Origin: CALJIC01 sp039805565
Lineage (GTDB): Bacteria > Chloroflexota > Chloroflexia > Chloroflexales > Roseiflexaceae
Length of the DNA: 11,920 bases
NCBI GenBank assembly: GCA_039805565.1
Contig: JBDLTZ010000280.1
Span: 1-11,920, forward strand
Direction: 5' to 3'
Shown: one piece after another, positions 6,632-11,920 of the stretch
Layout: every line of letters begins with the position of its first letter
Numbering within the stretch: position 1 is the first letter of the stretch
The notes under the pieces: model-generated
The model's input: the letters and a program-made list of their open reading frames with translations, nothing else
Databases searched by the model: none
Told to the model about the DNA's origin: nothing
Position numbers and translations under genes: made by a program

Positions 6632-8641
6632 ATGGGCTTTCTGATGGATGGCTTGGGCGCCGAGGCCTACGACCGCAGCTACGGCGATGGCGAGCTGGTC
6701 CGGCGCATCGCGCACTACTTCCGGCCGCACGCTGGCCGCGTAGGGCTGGTGGCGCTGATGGTGGTGCTCGGCTCGCTGGCGCAGACGGTGACGCCGCTGG
6801 TGATCGCGCGCGGCGTGGACCTGCTGGCCGGTTCCCCGAGCGCGCCGCTGCTGCTCGGACTCGCCGCAGTGGTCACGCTGATGGGTGCGCTCGGGTGGGT
6901 GCTGAACTACGTGCGCGGCATCAATGCCGCGCGGGCGGTGGGCGACGTGGTGCTGGCGCTGCGCGAGGACACCTTCTCGGCCGTGATGCAGCGTGATATG
7001 TCGTTCTTCGACCAGTACGCCTCGGGGCGGATCGTGAGCCGGGTCACGTCCGACACGCAGGACTTCGCCACGGTGGTGACGCTCACGGTCGACCTGATGA
7101 GCCAGCTGCTACTGGTGGTGATTATCGCGGCGGTGATGTTCACTATCAACGCGCAGCTGGCGCTGATCGCGCTGGCGATCGGGCCGGTGGTGATTCTGGT
7201 GGCGCTGGCATTCCGCAAGGCGGCGCGCTGGACGACGCAGCGGGCGCAGCGGGCGCTGGCCTCCGTGAACGCGTCCATCCAGGAGACGATCGGTGGCATC
7301 GCGGTGGCGAAGAGCTTCCGCCAGGAGCCGGCGATCTACCAGGAGTTCCAGGCCACCAACGCGCTGGCGTACCGGGTGCGGCTGCGCCAGGGGCTGGTGT
7401 TCAGCAGCATCTTCCCCATCCTGAACAATCTCTCGGGGCTGGGGCTGGCCGTGATCATCTACTTCGGCGGCCTGCGCGCGGTCGAGGGTACGGTGTCGGT
7501 GGGAGACTGGTATCTGTTTGTCCAGAGCCTGGCGATCTTCTTCTTCCCGCTCACCAGCATCGCGTCGTTCTGGAGCCAGTTCCAGCAGGGGCTCGCAGCC
7601 AGCGAGCGCGTGTTCGCGCTGATCGACGCCGAGCCGCGCGTGGTGCAGCGGGCGAGCGAGCCGGTGTCCGAGCTGAAGGGCGAGATACGCTTCGAGGGAG
7701 TGCACTTCTCGTATGACCAGGGACAGGCGGCGGAGGACCACGCACCCACAGCCGACGACCGAGCCCCGACGGCCAAAGACCAAGGCCCGACGAGTGAGGA
7801 CCAAGAGCTGACGACCAGGGGCCAGGGACCAAGGGCCGGCTCCCAGGATCTCGCCGCCGCACACAGAGCTTCCGCCACCGAGCAGGCCGGCGACAACGGC
7901 ACAGGCGCTCAGCGCTCCCCCTCGTGGGTACTGCGGGACTTCAGCCTGACGATCCCGGCGGGCCAGAAGATCGCGGTGGTGGGCCACACCGGCGCCGGCA
8001 AGTCCAGCCTGGTGAAGCTGATCACGCGCTTCTACGAGTTCCAGGCCGGGCGGCTGCTGGTGGACGGCCGGGACATCCGCACGCTGGACCTGGGTCAGTA
8101 CCGGCGGCGCGTTGGCCTGGTGCCGCAGGCGCCGTTCCTGTTCTCGGGGACGGTGATGGACAACATCCGCTACGGCCGTCCCGAAGCGACCGACGACGAG
8201 GTGGCGGCGGCGGCGCTGAAGCTGGGCGGCGGCGAGTGGGTGGATGATCTGCCCGAGGGCCTCAAGAGCGATGTGGGGGAGCGTGGCGCGCGGCTCTCGC
8301 TGGGTCAGCGCCAGCTGGTGGCGCTGGCGCGCGTGCTGTTGCAGGACCCGTCGATCTTCATCCTGGATGAGGCGACGGCGAGCATCGATCCGTTCACTGA
8401 GGAGCAGATCCAGGAGGGGCTCGACGTGGTGATGAGCGGCCGGACAAGCATTGTGATCGCGCACCGCCTCAGCACCGTACGCGCGGCCGACCGGATCATT
8501 GTGCTGAAGCAGGGGCGGATCATCGAGGAGGGGACGCACCGGGCGCTGCTGGCGCGGCGCGGCCACTACGCTGAGCTGTACAACACCTACTTCCGACACC
8601 AGTCGCTGGACTACAAGCCGTGGGAGGCGGAGGCGGCCTGA
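6632..8641 (+). CDS. ABC exporter half-transporter, catalytically canonical Walker B
   Basis: The 669-residue protein is a fused exporter. Hydrophobic spans lie near residues 36-58, 72-93, 149-195 and 255-315, followed by an ATPase domain. Walker A is GHTGAGKSS (451-459). The signature is LSLGQ (555-559), with the usual third-position Gly replaced by Leu. Walker B is FILDE with D579 and catalytic E580, and the switch histidine is H611. Paired with the gene at 4006, the Walker sites here would face an intact LSGGQ and form the competent ATP site. The partner's Asp546 site would face this LSLGQ and be degenerate. The ATG is preceded by AGGAGG (6622-6627) four bases away, overlapping the phosphatase stop. 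Residues 363-430 are a 68-residue low-complexity insert at the same position as in the partner. Confidence 0.93.
   Translation: MGFLMDGLGAEAYDRSYGDGELVRRIAHYFRPHAGRVGLVALMVVLGSLAQTVTPLVIARGVDLLAGSPSAPLLLGLAAVVTLMGALGWVLNYVRGINAARAVGDVVLALREDTFSAVMQRDMSFFDQYASGRIVSRVTSDTQDFATVVTLTVDLMSQLLLVVIIAAVMFTINAQLALIALAIGPVVILVALAFRKAARWTTQRAQRALASVNASIQETIGGIAVAKSFRQEPAIYQEFQATNALAYRVRLRQGLVFSSIFPILNNLSGLGLAVIIYFGGLRAVEGTVSVGDWYLFVQSLAIFFFPLTSIASFWSQFQQGLAASERVFALIDAEPRVVQRASEPVSELKGEIRFEGVHFSYDQGQAAEDHAPTADDRAPTAKDQGPTSEDQELTTRGQGPRAGSQDLAAAHRASATEQAGDNGTGAQRSPSWVLRDFSLTIPAGQKIAVVGHTGAGKSSLVKLITRFYEFQAGRLLVDGRDIRTLDLGQYRRRVGLVPQAPFLFSGTVMDNIRYGRPEATDDEVAAAALKLGGGEWVDDLPEGLKSDVGERGARLSLGQRQLVALARVLLQDPSIFILDEATASIDPFTEEQIQEGLDVVMSGRTSIVIAHRLSTVRAADRIIVLKQGRIIEEGTHRALLARRGHYAELYNTYFRHQSLDYKPWEAEAA
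7718..7921 (+). repeat. In-frame 21-base periodic repeat insert in the second ABC gene
   Basis: About 204 bases encode residues 363-430 between the strand ending FSY and the strand WVLRDF. The core, 7730-7834, is five tandem 21-base units, with a sixth degenerate unit to 7855. They translate to 7-residue repeats: AEDHAPT, ADDRAPT, AKDQGPT, SEDQELT, TRGQGPR. Each unit has a GACCA-type core. The peptide is hydrophilic, rich in Asp, Gln, Pro and Thr, and is expected to be disordered. The first ABC protein's insert shows the same motifs (KDQGP, AEDHA), so both come from one repeat family. Confidence 0.8.
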
Positions 8642-8699
8642 CAGAACGCTGAACGGTGTTGCCGTAGGTATTTCCAGTGTAGCCGGGTATGCTGAATAC

Positions 8700-8741
8700 T
8701 GAAGCCGCGAAGGAGAGCCGTAGCACTCCTTCGCGGCTTCA
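8700..8741. terminator. Bidirectional hairpin between convergent genes
   Basis: A perfect 16-bp inverted repeat (8700-8715 with 8726-8741) encloses a 10-base loop. It lies 58 bases after the second ABC gene and about 20 bases beyond the stop of the convergent DUF4126 gene. Neither side has a clear U-tract. Its position between convergent genes fits a bidirectional terminator or transcript-end stabiliser. Confidence 0.6.
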
Positions 8742-8762
8742 TACGTGTGCATGACATAACGC

Positions 8763-9335
8763 TTACCTGGCGCGGGCCTCGCGGCGCGGCCGGACGCGGC
8801 GAACGATCAGAAACACCGCGACGGCGGAGCCGATGACGGCGAGGAAGGCGAGCAGCGGCACGAAGATCGCAAGCAGTGAGATGGTGAACGAGGTCACATC
8901 CTCGACGGTGCTCACCACTGGATTGGCGAAGCCGGCAGTGGTGGCGGTGGCCACAGGCCGGATTGTGGCGCGCGCCCCATGGGTGACGCCGGCGAGGAGC
9001 ACACCGCAGATCGCCGCCAGCACCGGGTTAACGTCCCCAGCCGAGCCGGTGGTAGCCATGAACAGGAGCGCTCCGGCCACCGGGTTGATGATGATGCCCG
9101 CCGCGTGGAAGGCGTGGTCCACTGCCGGAATCTTGTCGCCCACCAGGTCGATCAGCGCGAGCACAGCGATCACCAGCAGGACCCAGGGGTTGGAGATGGT
9201 GTCGTACGGGGCGCTGAGGTTGACGAGGTTGGTGTAGCGGTCCAGCAGCCCGACGACGAGCAGCGGGATGTATGCGTTGAGGCCGGCGGCTGTGGACAGC
9301 CCGAACGCCGAGAGCACACTCGAGATAATATCCAT
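8763..9335 (-). CDS. DUF4126 family integral membrane protein
   Basis: The 190-residue protein matches the DUF4126 family. It has the N-terminal GLSTAAGLNAYIPLL-type segment, the conserved DKIPAVDH loop, NPVAGALLF, and the ARATIRPVATATT...NPVVSTVEDV region. About five hydrophobic segments are visible and the C-terminus is strongly basic (RRVRPRREARAR), so it is probably an inner-membrane protein with that tail in the cytoplasm. The function of the family is unknown. I chose the ATG at 9335, which has GTGGAGAT about five bases upstream. A GTG at 9347 would add four residues but overlaps the upstream purine tract and has no usable ribosome site. It is divergent from the cupin gene and shares an 84-base promoter region with it. 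Confidence 0.85.
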   Translation of the reverse strand: MDIISSVLSAFGLSTAAGLNAYIPLLVVGLLDRYTNLVNLSAPYDTISNPWVLLVIAVLALIDLVGDKIPAVDHAFHAAGIIINPVAGALLFMATTGSAGDVNPVLAAICGVLLAGVTHGARATIRPVATATTAGFANPVVSTVEDVTSFTISLLAIFVPLLAFLAVIGSAVAVFLIVRRVRPRREARAR

Positions 9336-9368
9336 CGCTATCTCCACTCCTGTAGGGAGTTACGGTAT

Positions 9369-9397
9369 AGTATACGGCAATATATACGCTGTGACAC
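9369..9397 (-). promoter_or_regulatory. Candidate promoter of the DUF4126 gene in the divergent region
   Basis: On the minus strand TATACT (9374-9369) is a near-consensus -10. GTGTCA (9397-9392) matches -35 at four of six positions with a 17-base spacer. The transcript would start near 9362, about 27 bases before the chosen ATG. The surrounding AT-rich stretch (9365-9386), with the symmetric GTATAGTATAC, may also hold the cupin promoter on the + strand, for example TATATA at 9381-9386. No good + strand -35 is visible. Confidence 0.45.
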
Positions 9398-9419
9398 TGG
9401 AAAGGTTGCGGGGAAAGCG

Positions 9420-9764
9420 ATGAGCGAGATGAGCGGAGGGGGCTGGTTCCCGATCGCGCCGGGGATCGTGCGGCGGACCGTAGCTGCCGGTGATCAGATG
9501 ATGCAGATGGTGGTGACGCTGGAGGCGGGGGCACACCTGCCGCTGCACGCGCACTCACACGAGCAGGTTACACACATGCTGCGGGGGCGGCTGCGGCTGG
9601 TGGTGGGGGGCGTGCCGCATGAGATTGGGCCGGGCGAGTCGCTACTGATCCCGGGGGGCGTGCCGCACGAGGCGGACGTGCTGGAGGAGGCACTGGCGCT
9701 CGACACCTTCAGCCCGCCGCGTGAGGATCTGCTGGCGCAGGACAGGGGGGCGCGTGAGTCTTGA
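9420..9764 (+). CDS. Small single-domain cupin protein
   Basis: The 114-residue protein is a one-domain cupin. Motif 1 is GAHLPLHAHSHEQ, with probable metal ligands H43, H45 and Q49. Motif 2 is GESLLIPGGVPHEA, with H83 as the fourth ligand. The spacing matches small metal-binding cupins such as TM1459, except that Gln replaces one His. Enzymatic roles (dioxygenase, isomerase) or a binding role are all possible, and none can be selected here. The ATG at 9420 has GGGGA (9410-9414) five bases upstream. The frame is open far upstream, but that part only mirrors the DUF4126 gene on the other strand. The stop codon lies inside the left arm of a hairpin shared with the convergent NudC gene. Confidence 0.85.
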   Translation: MSEMSGGGWFPIAPGIVRRTVAAGDQMMQMVVTLEAGAHLPLHAHSHEQVTHMLRGRLRLVVGGVPHEIGPGESLLIPGGVPHEADVLEEALALDTFSPPREDLLAQDRGARES

Positions 9765-9807
9765 GGCATAAGCTTTGGGACTCCGTGCTCAAGCCTCAAG
9801 ACTCACG
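9753..9807. terminator. 15-bp inverted repeat between cupin and nudC
   Basis: CGTGAGTCTTGAGGC (9753-9767) and its exact reverse complement (9793-9807) flank a 25-base loop. The left arm contains the last codons and the TGA stop of the cupin gene. The right arm ends nine bases before the nudC stop region. It would form a hairpin in both convergent transcripts, so a bidirectional terminator is likely. The CTCAAGCCTCAAGACTC wording is mildly repetitive. Confidence 0.6.
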
Positions 9808-9816
9808 GCTCCACAC

Positions 9817-10635
9817 TCAGCGCTGGCTCCGCCAGAGCTCGATGATCTGGCGCGAGATAGTGAAGGGCGGCGGCAGCTCGGGGAGCGCGTCGTGGGCGAA
9901 CCACCGAGCGTCGGCCAGCTCGGTCTCGTCGATCACGATGTCGCCGCCGGCGTAGCGCGCCAGGAAACCAACCATAATCTGGTGGGGGAAGGGCCAGGCC
10001 TGACTGCCGGTGTAGGTGAGCTCACCGACCTCGACTCCTACCTCCTCCTTGACCTCACGGCTGACGCACTCCTCGAAGGTCTCCCCCGGCTCGACGAAGC
10101 CGGCCACCAAACTGTAGCGCTTGCCCCAGCCCGGCTTGCTGGCGAGGAGCGCGCGTCCCTCTCCATCGTAGACCAGGACGATCACTGCCGGGCTGACAGG
10201 CGGGTAGACGGTGTGGCCACAGGAGGGGCAGGCGCGCCCCCAGGTGCCCTCGACCGAGCCGAGGGGCTGGCCGCAGGCGGAGCAGAAGCGCGCGATGCGG
10301 CCCCACTGCGCGATCTGCGAGGCGTAGACCGTGAGCGCGGCGGTCTCTGGGTCGGCGTCGGCCATGACGTTGCGCAGGCCGGCGGTCTTGTAGCCCTCAG
10401 GCAGCGGCGCGTCCGGGTCGAGGGCGCCCGCCAGCACCGGAGTGTCACCCATCGCCCCGAGGAGGAAGCGGTCGACCACGTCGGCCACGTCGGGGGACTC
10501 GGTGGTGCCGCTGAAGAGCGTGGACGGGGCATCGGCGGGCACCAGGATATCGGCGCCGCGGAGCAGCACCCAGAGGGCGCGGTCGGTTGCCGGGGCGGCG
10601 GGTGGATAGAGGCGGCGGAACGATGCGTTCGGCAT
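9817..10635 (-). CDS. nudC: NudC, NAD(H)/NAD-cap pyrophosphatase (Nudix hydrolase)
   Basis: The 272-residue protein has the three-part NudC layout. A variable N-terminal domain is followed by a zinc ribbon (Cys 118, 121, 136 and 139, in CSACG and CPSCG) and a catalytic Nudix domain. The Nudix box spans residues 179-201 (GFVEPGE...REVKEEVGV), with all Mg-binding glutamates present. The NADH-pyrophosphatase motif after it reads SQAWPFP (211-217), where most members have SQPWPFP. Known members cleave NADH to NMNH and AMP and remove NAD caps from RNA 5' ends; they act as cytoplasmic dimers. The length is close to E. coli NudC (257). The ATG at 10635 has only a weak ribosome site (AAGAAAG-like). 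The gene stands alone, convergent with the cupin. Confidence 0.93.
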   Translation of the reverse strand: MPNASFRRLYPPAAPATDRALWVLLRGADILVPADAPSTLFSGTTESPDVADVVDRFLLGAMGDTPVLAGALDPDAPLPEGYKTAGLRNVMADADPETAALTVYASQIAQWGRIARFCSACGQPLGSVEGTWGRACPSCGHTVYPPVSPAVIVLVYDGEGRALLASKPGWGKRYSLVAGFVEPGETFEECVSREVKEEVGVEVGELTYTGSQAWPFPHQIMVGFLARYAGGDIVIDETELADARWFAHDALPELPPPFTISRQIIELWRSQR

Positions 10636-10764
10636 TGTGGTGCTGCTTTCTTGCCATAGAGGTCAGGGGCACATGGAGGGCGGCGCTCCCGCCATATGTT
10701 CCTGCCTGAAGACGGCTGGAATGTTTCGTCTCTCAGTGGCCTCTGCGGGCACTGTGGCTAACGT

Positions 10765-11565
10765 CTAGGGTGTTGTGCGATGCGCGTACGGCTCCGGGTC
10801 ACGGTCGTCGCGGTTGAGCCAGCGCAGGAAGACGATGGTGAGGACGCCGAAGTAGATCAGGCTGGCCGGCACCCACATGATCAGCCCAGCGAGCTGCTGG
10901 TCGTCCATCACGGTCATACCCCAGAGCCGCGGTGCGGTGGTATAGTGCGGGTAGAGCGGCTCGGGGGCGAAGGCAATGATCGCGCCCAGGATGGTGGAGG
11001 GCAGGGCCTGGAAGAAGAGGAACGCCGTCTGCGCGAGCGGGTGGGCGCGCGGGATCTCATCGATCGGGCTGAACACCGGCCACCACGCGATCACGGCCGC
11101 GGCGAAGAACATAGCGTGCTCAAGGATGTGGACGTGGAGGTCAGTGAGGGCCAGGTTGTAGTTTGCCGGCACGTGCCAGGCCGTGAACACGATGTTGAAG
11201 AGCAGGAAGGCGAAGATCGGGCCGGTGATATAGCGGCCAGCGCGCACGGCGAGCGGCACGCGCGCGATGGGCTGGAGGAGCCAGCTCGGGGTGCCGAGGA
11301 GGAGCAGCGGCGGCGCGATCAGCGTGACCAGAATGTGCTGAACCATGTGCATGCTTAGCGACCAGCCGCTGAGCGTGTCGATTGGGGAGACGAGCGCGAT
11401 GAAGAGCGAGAGCCAGCCCAGGACGAAAAGCTGGATCTCGAGTGCTGAGGCGTTACCCGTGCCGGGGAAGAGGCGGCGTAGCGGGCCGGCGGCGCACAGC
11501 AGGTAGCCGCCGAGCAGTAACGCGAGCGCGATGAGCAGGCCAGGCTCCCAGTTCCAGGTGTACAT
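10765..11565 (-). CDS. ctaG: Cytochrome c oxidase assembly factor CtaG (caa3 type)
   Basis: The 266-residue integral membrane protein has about seven hydrophobic segments and matches the caa3_CtaG family. Visible conserved pieces are SMHMVQHIL, TAWHVPANYNLAL, HILEHAMFF and DDQQLAGLIMWVP, with histidines suited to copper handling. CtaG is needed for delivery of copper to, or assembly of, caa3-type terminal oxidases. This is the Bacillus-type CtaG, unrelated to the Cox11-type protein of the same name. The ATG at 11565 is preceded by AAGGGG at seven bases. The frame is open 20 codons further, but those codons lie in the repeat at 11585-11648 (FRPWSFVFRPSS) and are not part of the family. It follows the oxidase subunit IV gene in the same direction, so it is probably the last gene of a cox operon. 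Confidence 0.9.
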   Translation of the reverse strand: MYTWNWEPGLLIALALLLGGYLLCAAGPLRRLFPGTGNASALEIQLFVLGWLSLFIALVSPIDTLSGWSLSMHMVQHILVTLIAPPLLLLGTPSWLLQPIARVPLAVRAGRYITGPIFAFLLFNIVFTAWHVPANYNLALTDLHVHILEHAMFFAAAVIAWWPVFSPIDEIPRAHPLAQTAFLFFQALPSTILGAIIAFAPEPLYPHYTTAPRLWGMTVMDDQQLAGLIMWVPASLIYFGVLTIVFLRWLNRDDRDPEPYAHRTTP

Positions 11566-11584
11566 ACTATTACCCCTTCGGGAT

Positions 11585-11648
11585 GAAGGACGAAAGACGA
11601 AGGACCAAGGACGAAAGGCGAGCAACGTCGGCCTTTCGTCCTTGGTCC
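11585..11648. repeat. GGACCAAGG-type inverted repeat between coxIV and ctaG
   Basis: GGACCAAGGACGAAAGGC (11602-11619) and its perfect reverse complement (11631-11648) form an 18-bp stem with an 11-base loop. A GAAGGACGAAAGAC stretch precedes it (11585-11598). The segment 11585-11613 matches 26 of 29 bases of the in-frame insert at 5086-5114 in the first ABC gene. In the minus-strand cox transcript it forms a very stable intercistronic hairpin 25 bases after the subunit IV stop, and could reduce ctaG expression or protect the upstream mRNA. Confidence 0.8.
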
Positions 11649-11672
11649 ACAGTCGTTGGTCGCTAGGACTAG

Positions 11673-11920
11673 TTAGCCGGCGATACCGACGTGGTTCGAG
11701 AAGATCGTCAGGAACGCCAGCAGCATGGTGACGGCAAATGCGAACGGCACGATGAAGACGAACTGGAAGATCTTTGCGTCGCCCTTGAGGTGCATAAAGT
11801 ACATCACCACGGCGGCGCCCTTGATGGTCGAGAGGACCAGGAGGATCACGATCTCAAGCCACTTGGCGATCAGTTCCTGCTCGTTAATGACGTACAGCGC
11901 CACCTCGAGGCCGGTGACCA
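11673..11920 (-). CDS. Cytochrome c oxidase subunit IV (prokaryotic type), 5' end beyond the window
   Basis: The visible C-terminal part (about 82 residues) reads VTGLEVALYVINEQ, then a hydrophobic segment, and KGAAVVMYFMHLKGDAKIFQF. These are typical of the prokaryotic oxidase subunit IV family (COX4_pro): a TxLEVALY segment, then KGxxVxxxFMHLK, then a last membrane helix ending FLTIFSNHVG. The reading frame stays open to the window edge, and GTG at 11903 is an internal Val in the conserved LEVALY segment, not the start. The first membrane helix is therefore probably off the right edge. This small subunit stabilises the oxidase in the membrane; subunits I-III are expected upstream, to the right. 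ctaG follows in the same direction. Confidence 0.85.
   Translation of the reverse strand, partial: VTGLEVALYVINEQELIAKWLEIVILLVLSTIKGAAVVMYFMHLKGDAKIFQFVFIVPFAFAVTMLLAFLTIFSNHVGIAG

Noticed and set aside
7718..7921. CRISPR-like array, because of regular short repeats
   Set aside because: The units are contiguous and diverged with no spacers, and they are translated in frame within an ABC gene.
7109..8752. 547-codon minus-strand open frame opposite the second ABC gene
   Set aside because: Length is explained by high GC and codon bias of the real gene. No family motif, and it crosses the repeat insert and the downstream hairpin.
8979..9419. N-terminal extension of the cupin frame across the DUF4126 gene
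   Set aside because: It is antisense to a convincing membrane protein, and the cupin has its own start and ribosome site at 9420.
9775..10659. 294-codon + strand frame opposite nudC
   Set aside because: Antisense shadow of nudC; low-complexity Gly/Arg/Asp-rich peptide without a domain.

Overview
The window is a high-GC bacterial chromosome segment with eleven recognisable protein genes, two of them tightly coupled to a third. It most resembles a member of the Chloroflexota (filamentous Chloroflexales/Roseiflexaceae-like). That placement is an inference from several traits: a paired M16 peptidase set, a DUF4126 membrane protein, a caa3-type CtaG next to a cytochrome oxidase subunit IV, frequent GTG/TTG starts, and low-complexity GGACCAAGG-type repeats. 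No rRNA, tRNA, CRISPR array, transposase or phage gene is visible.

Left part (1-3029, mostly + strand). The first 385 bases hold no convincing gene. They carry a near-perfect sigma70 promoter pointing out of the window on the minus strand and a probable + strand promoter. This is followed by a pair of M16 zinc-peptidase-like genes. The first keeps the HxxEH zinc site. The second has lost it but keeps an Arg/Tyr motif, which fits an active/inactive heterodimer. A strong hairpin separates them and another follows the second gene.

Middle (3128-8641, + strand, probably one transcription unit). An alpha/beta hydrolase is followed by an ABC exporter half-transporter, a MptpB/IphP-like tyrosine (or lipid) phosphatase that overlaps it by four bases (TTGA), and a second ABC half-transporter eight bases later. 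The two half-transporters look like a heterodimeric exporter: one has Asp in place of the catalytic Walker B Glu, and the other has the Glu but a non-standard signature (LSLGQ). Both carry a low-complexity, 7-residue-periodic insert at the same place, between the membrane domain and the ATPase core.

Right part (8642-11920). A DUF4126 membrane protein (-) and a small cupin (+) diverge from a short AT-rich promoter region. The cupin converges on an NADH/NAD-cap pyrophosphatase, NudC (-), across a 15-bp inverted repeat. The window ends with two minus-strand genes of a cytochrome c oxidase operon: subunit IV (cut by the window edge) and the assembly factor CtaG. A GGACCAAGG-type inverted repeat lies between them and is clearly related to the sequence inserted in the first ABC gene.

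The most unusual observation is this shared repeat family. It occurs as an intergenic hairpin and also as in-frame protein sequence in two paralogous transporters at the same structural position. A second theme is that most gene boundaries carry long, nearly perfect hairpins without a clear U-tract.
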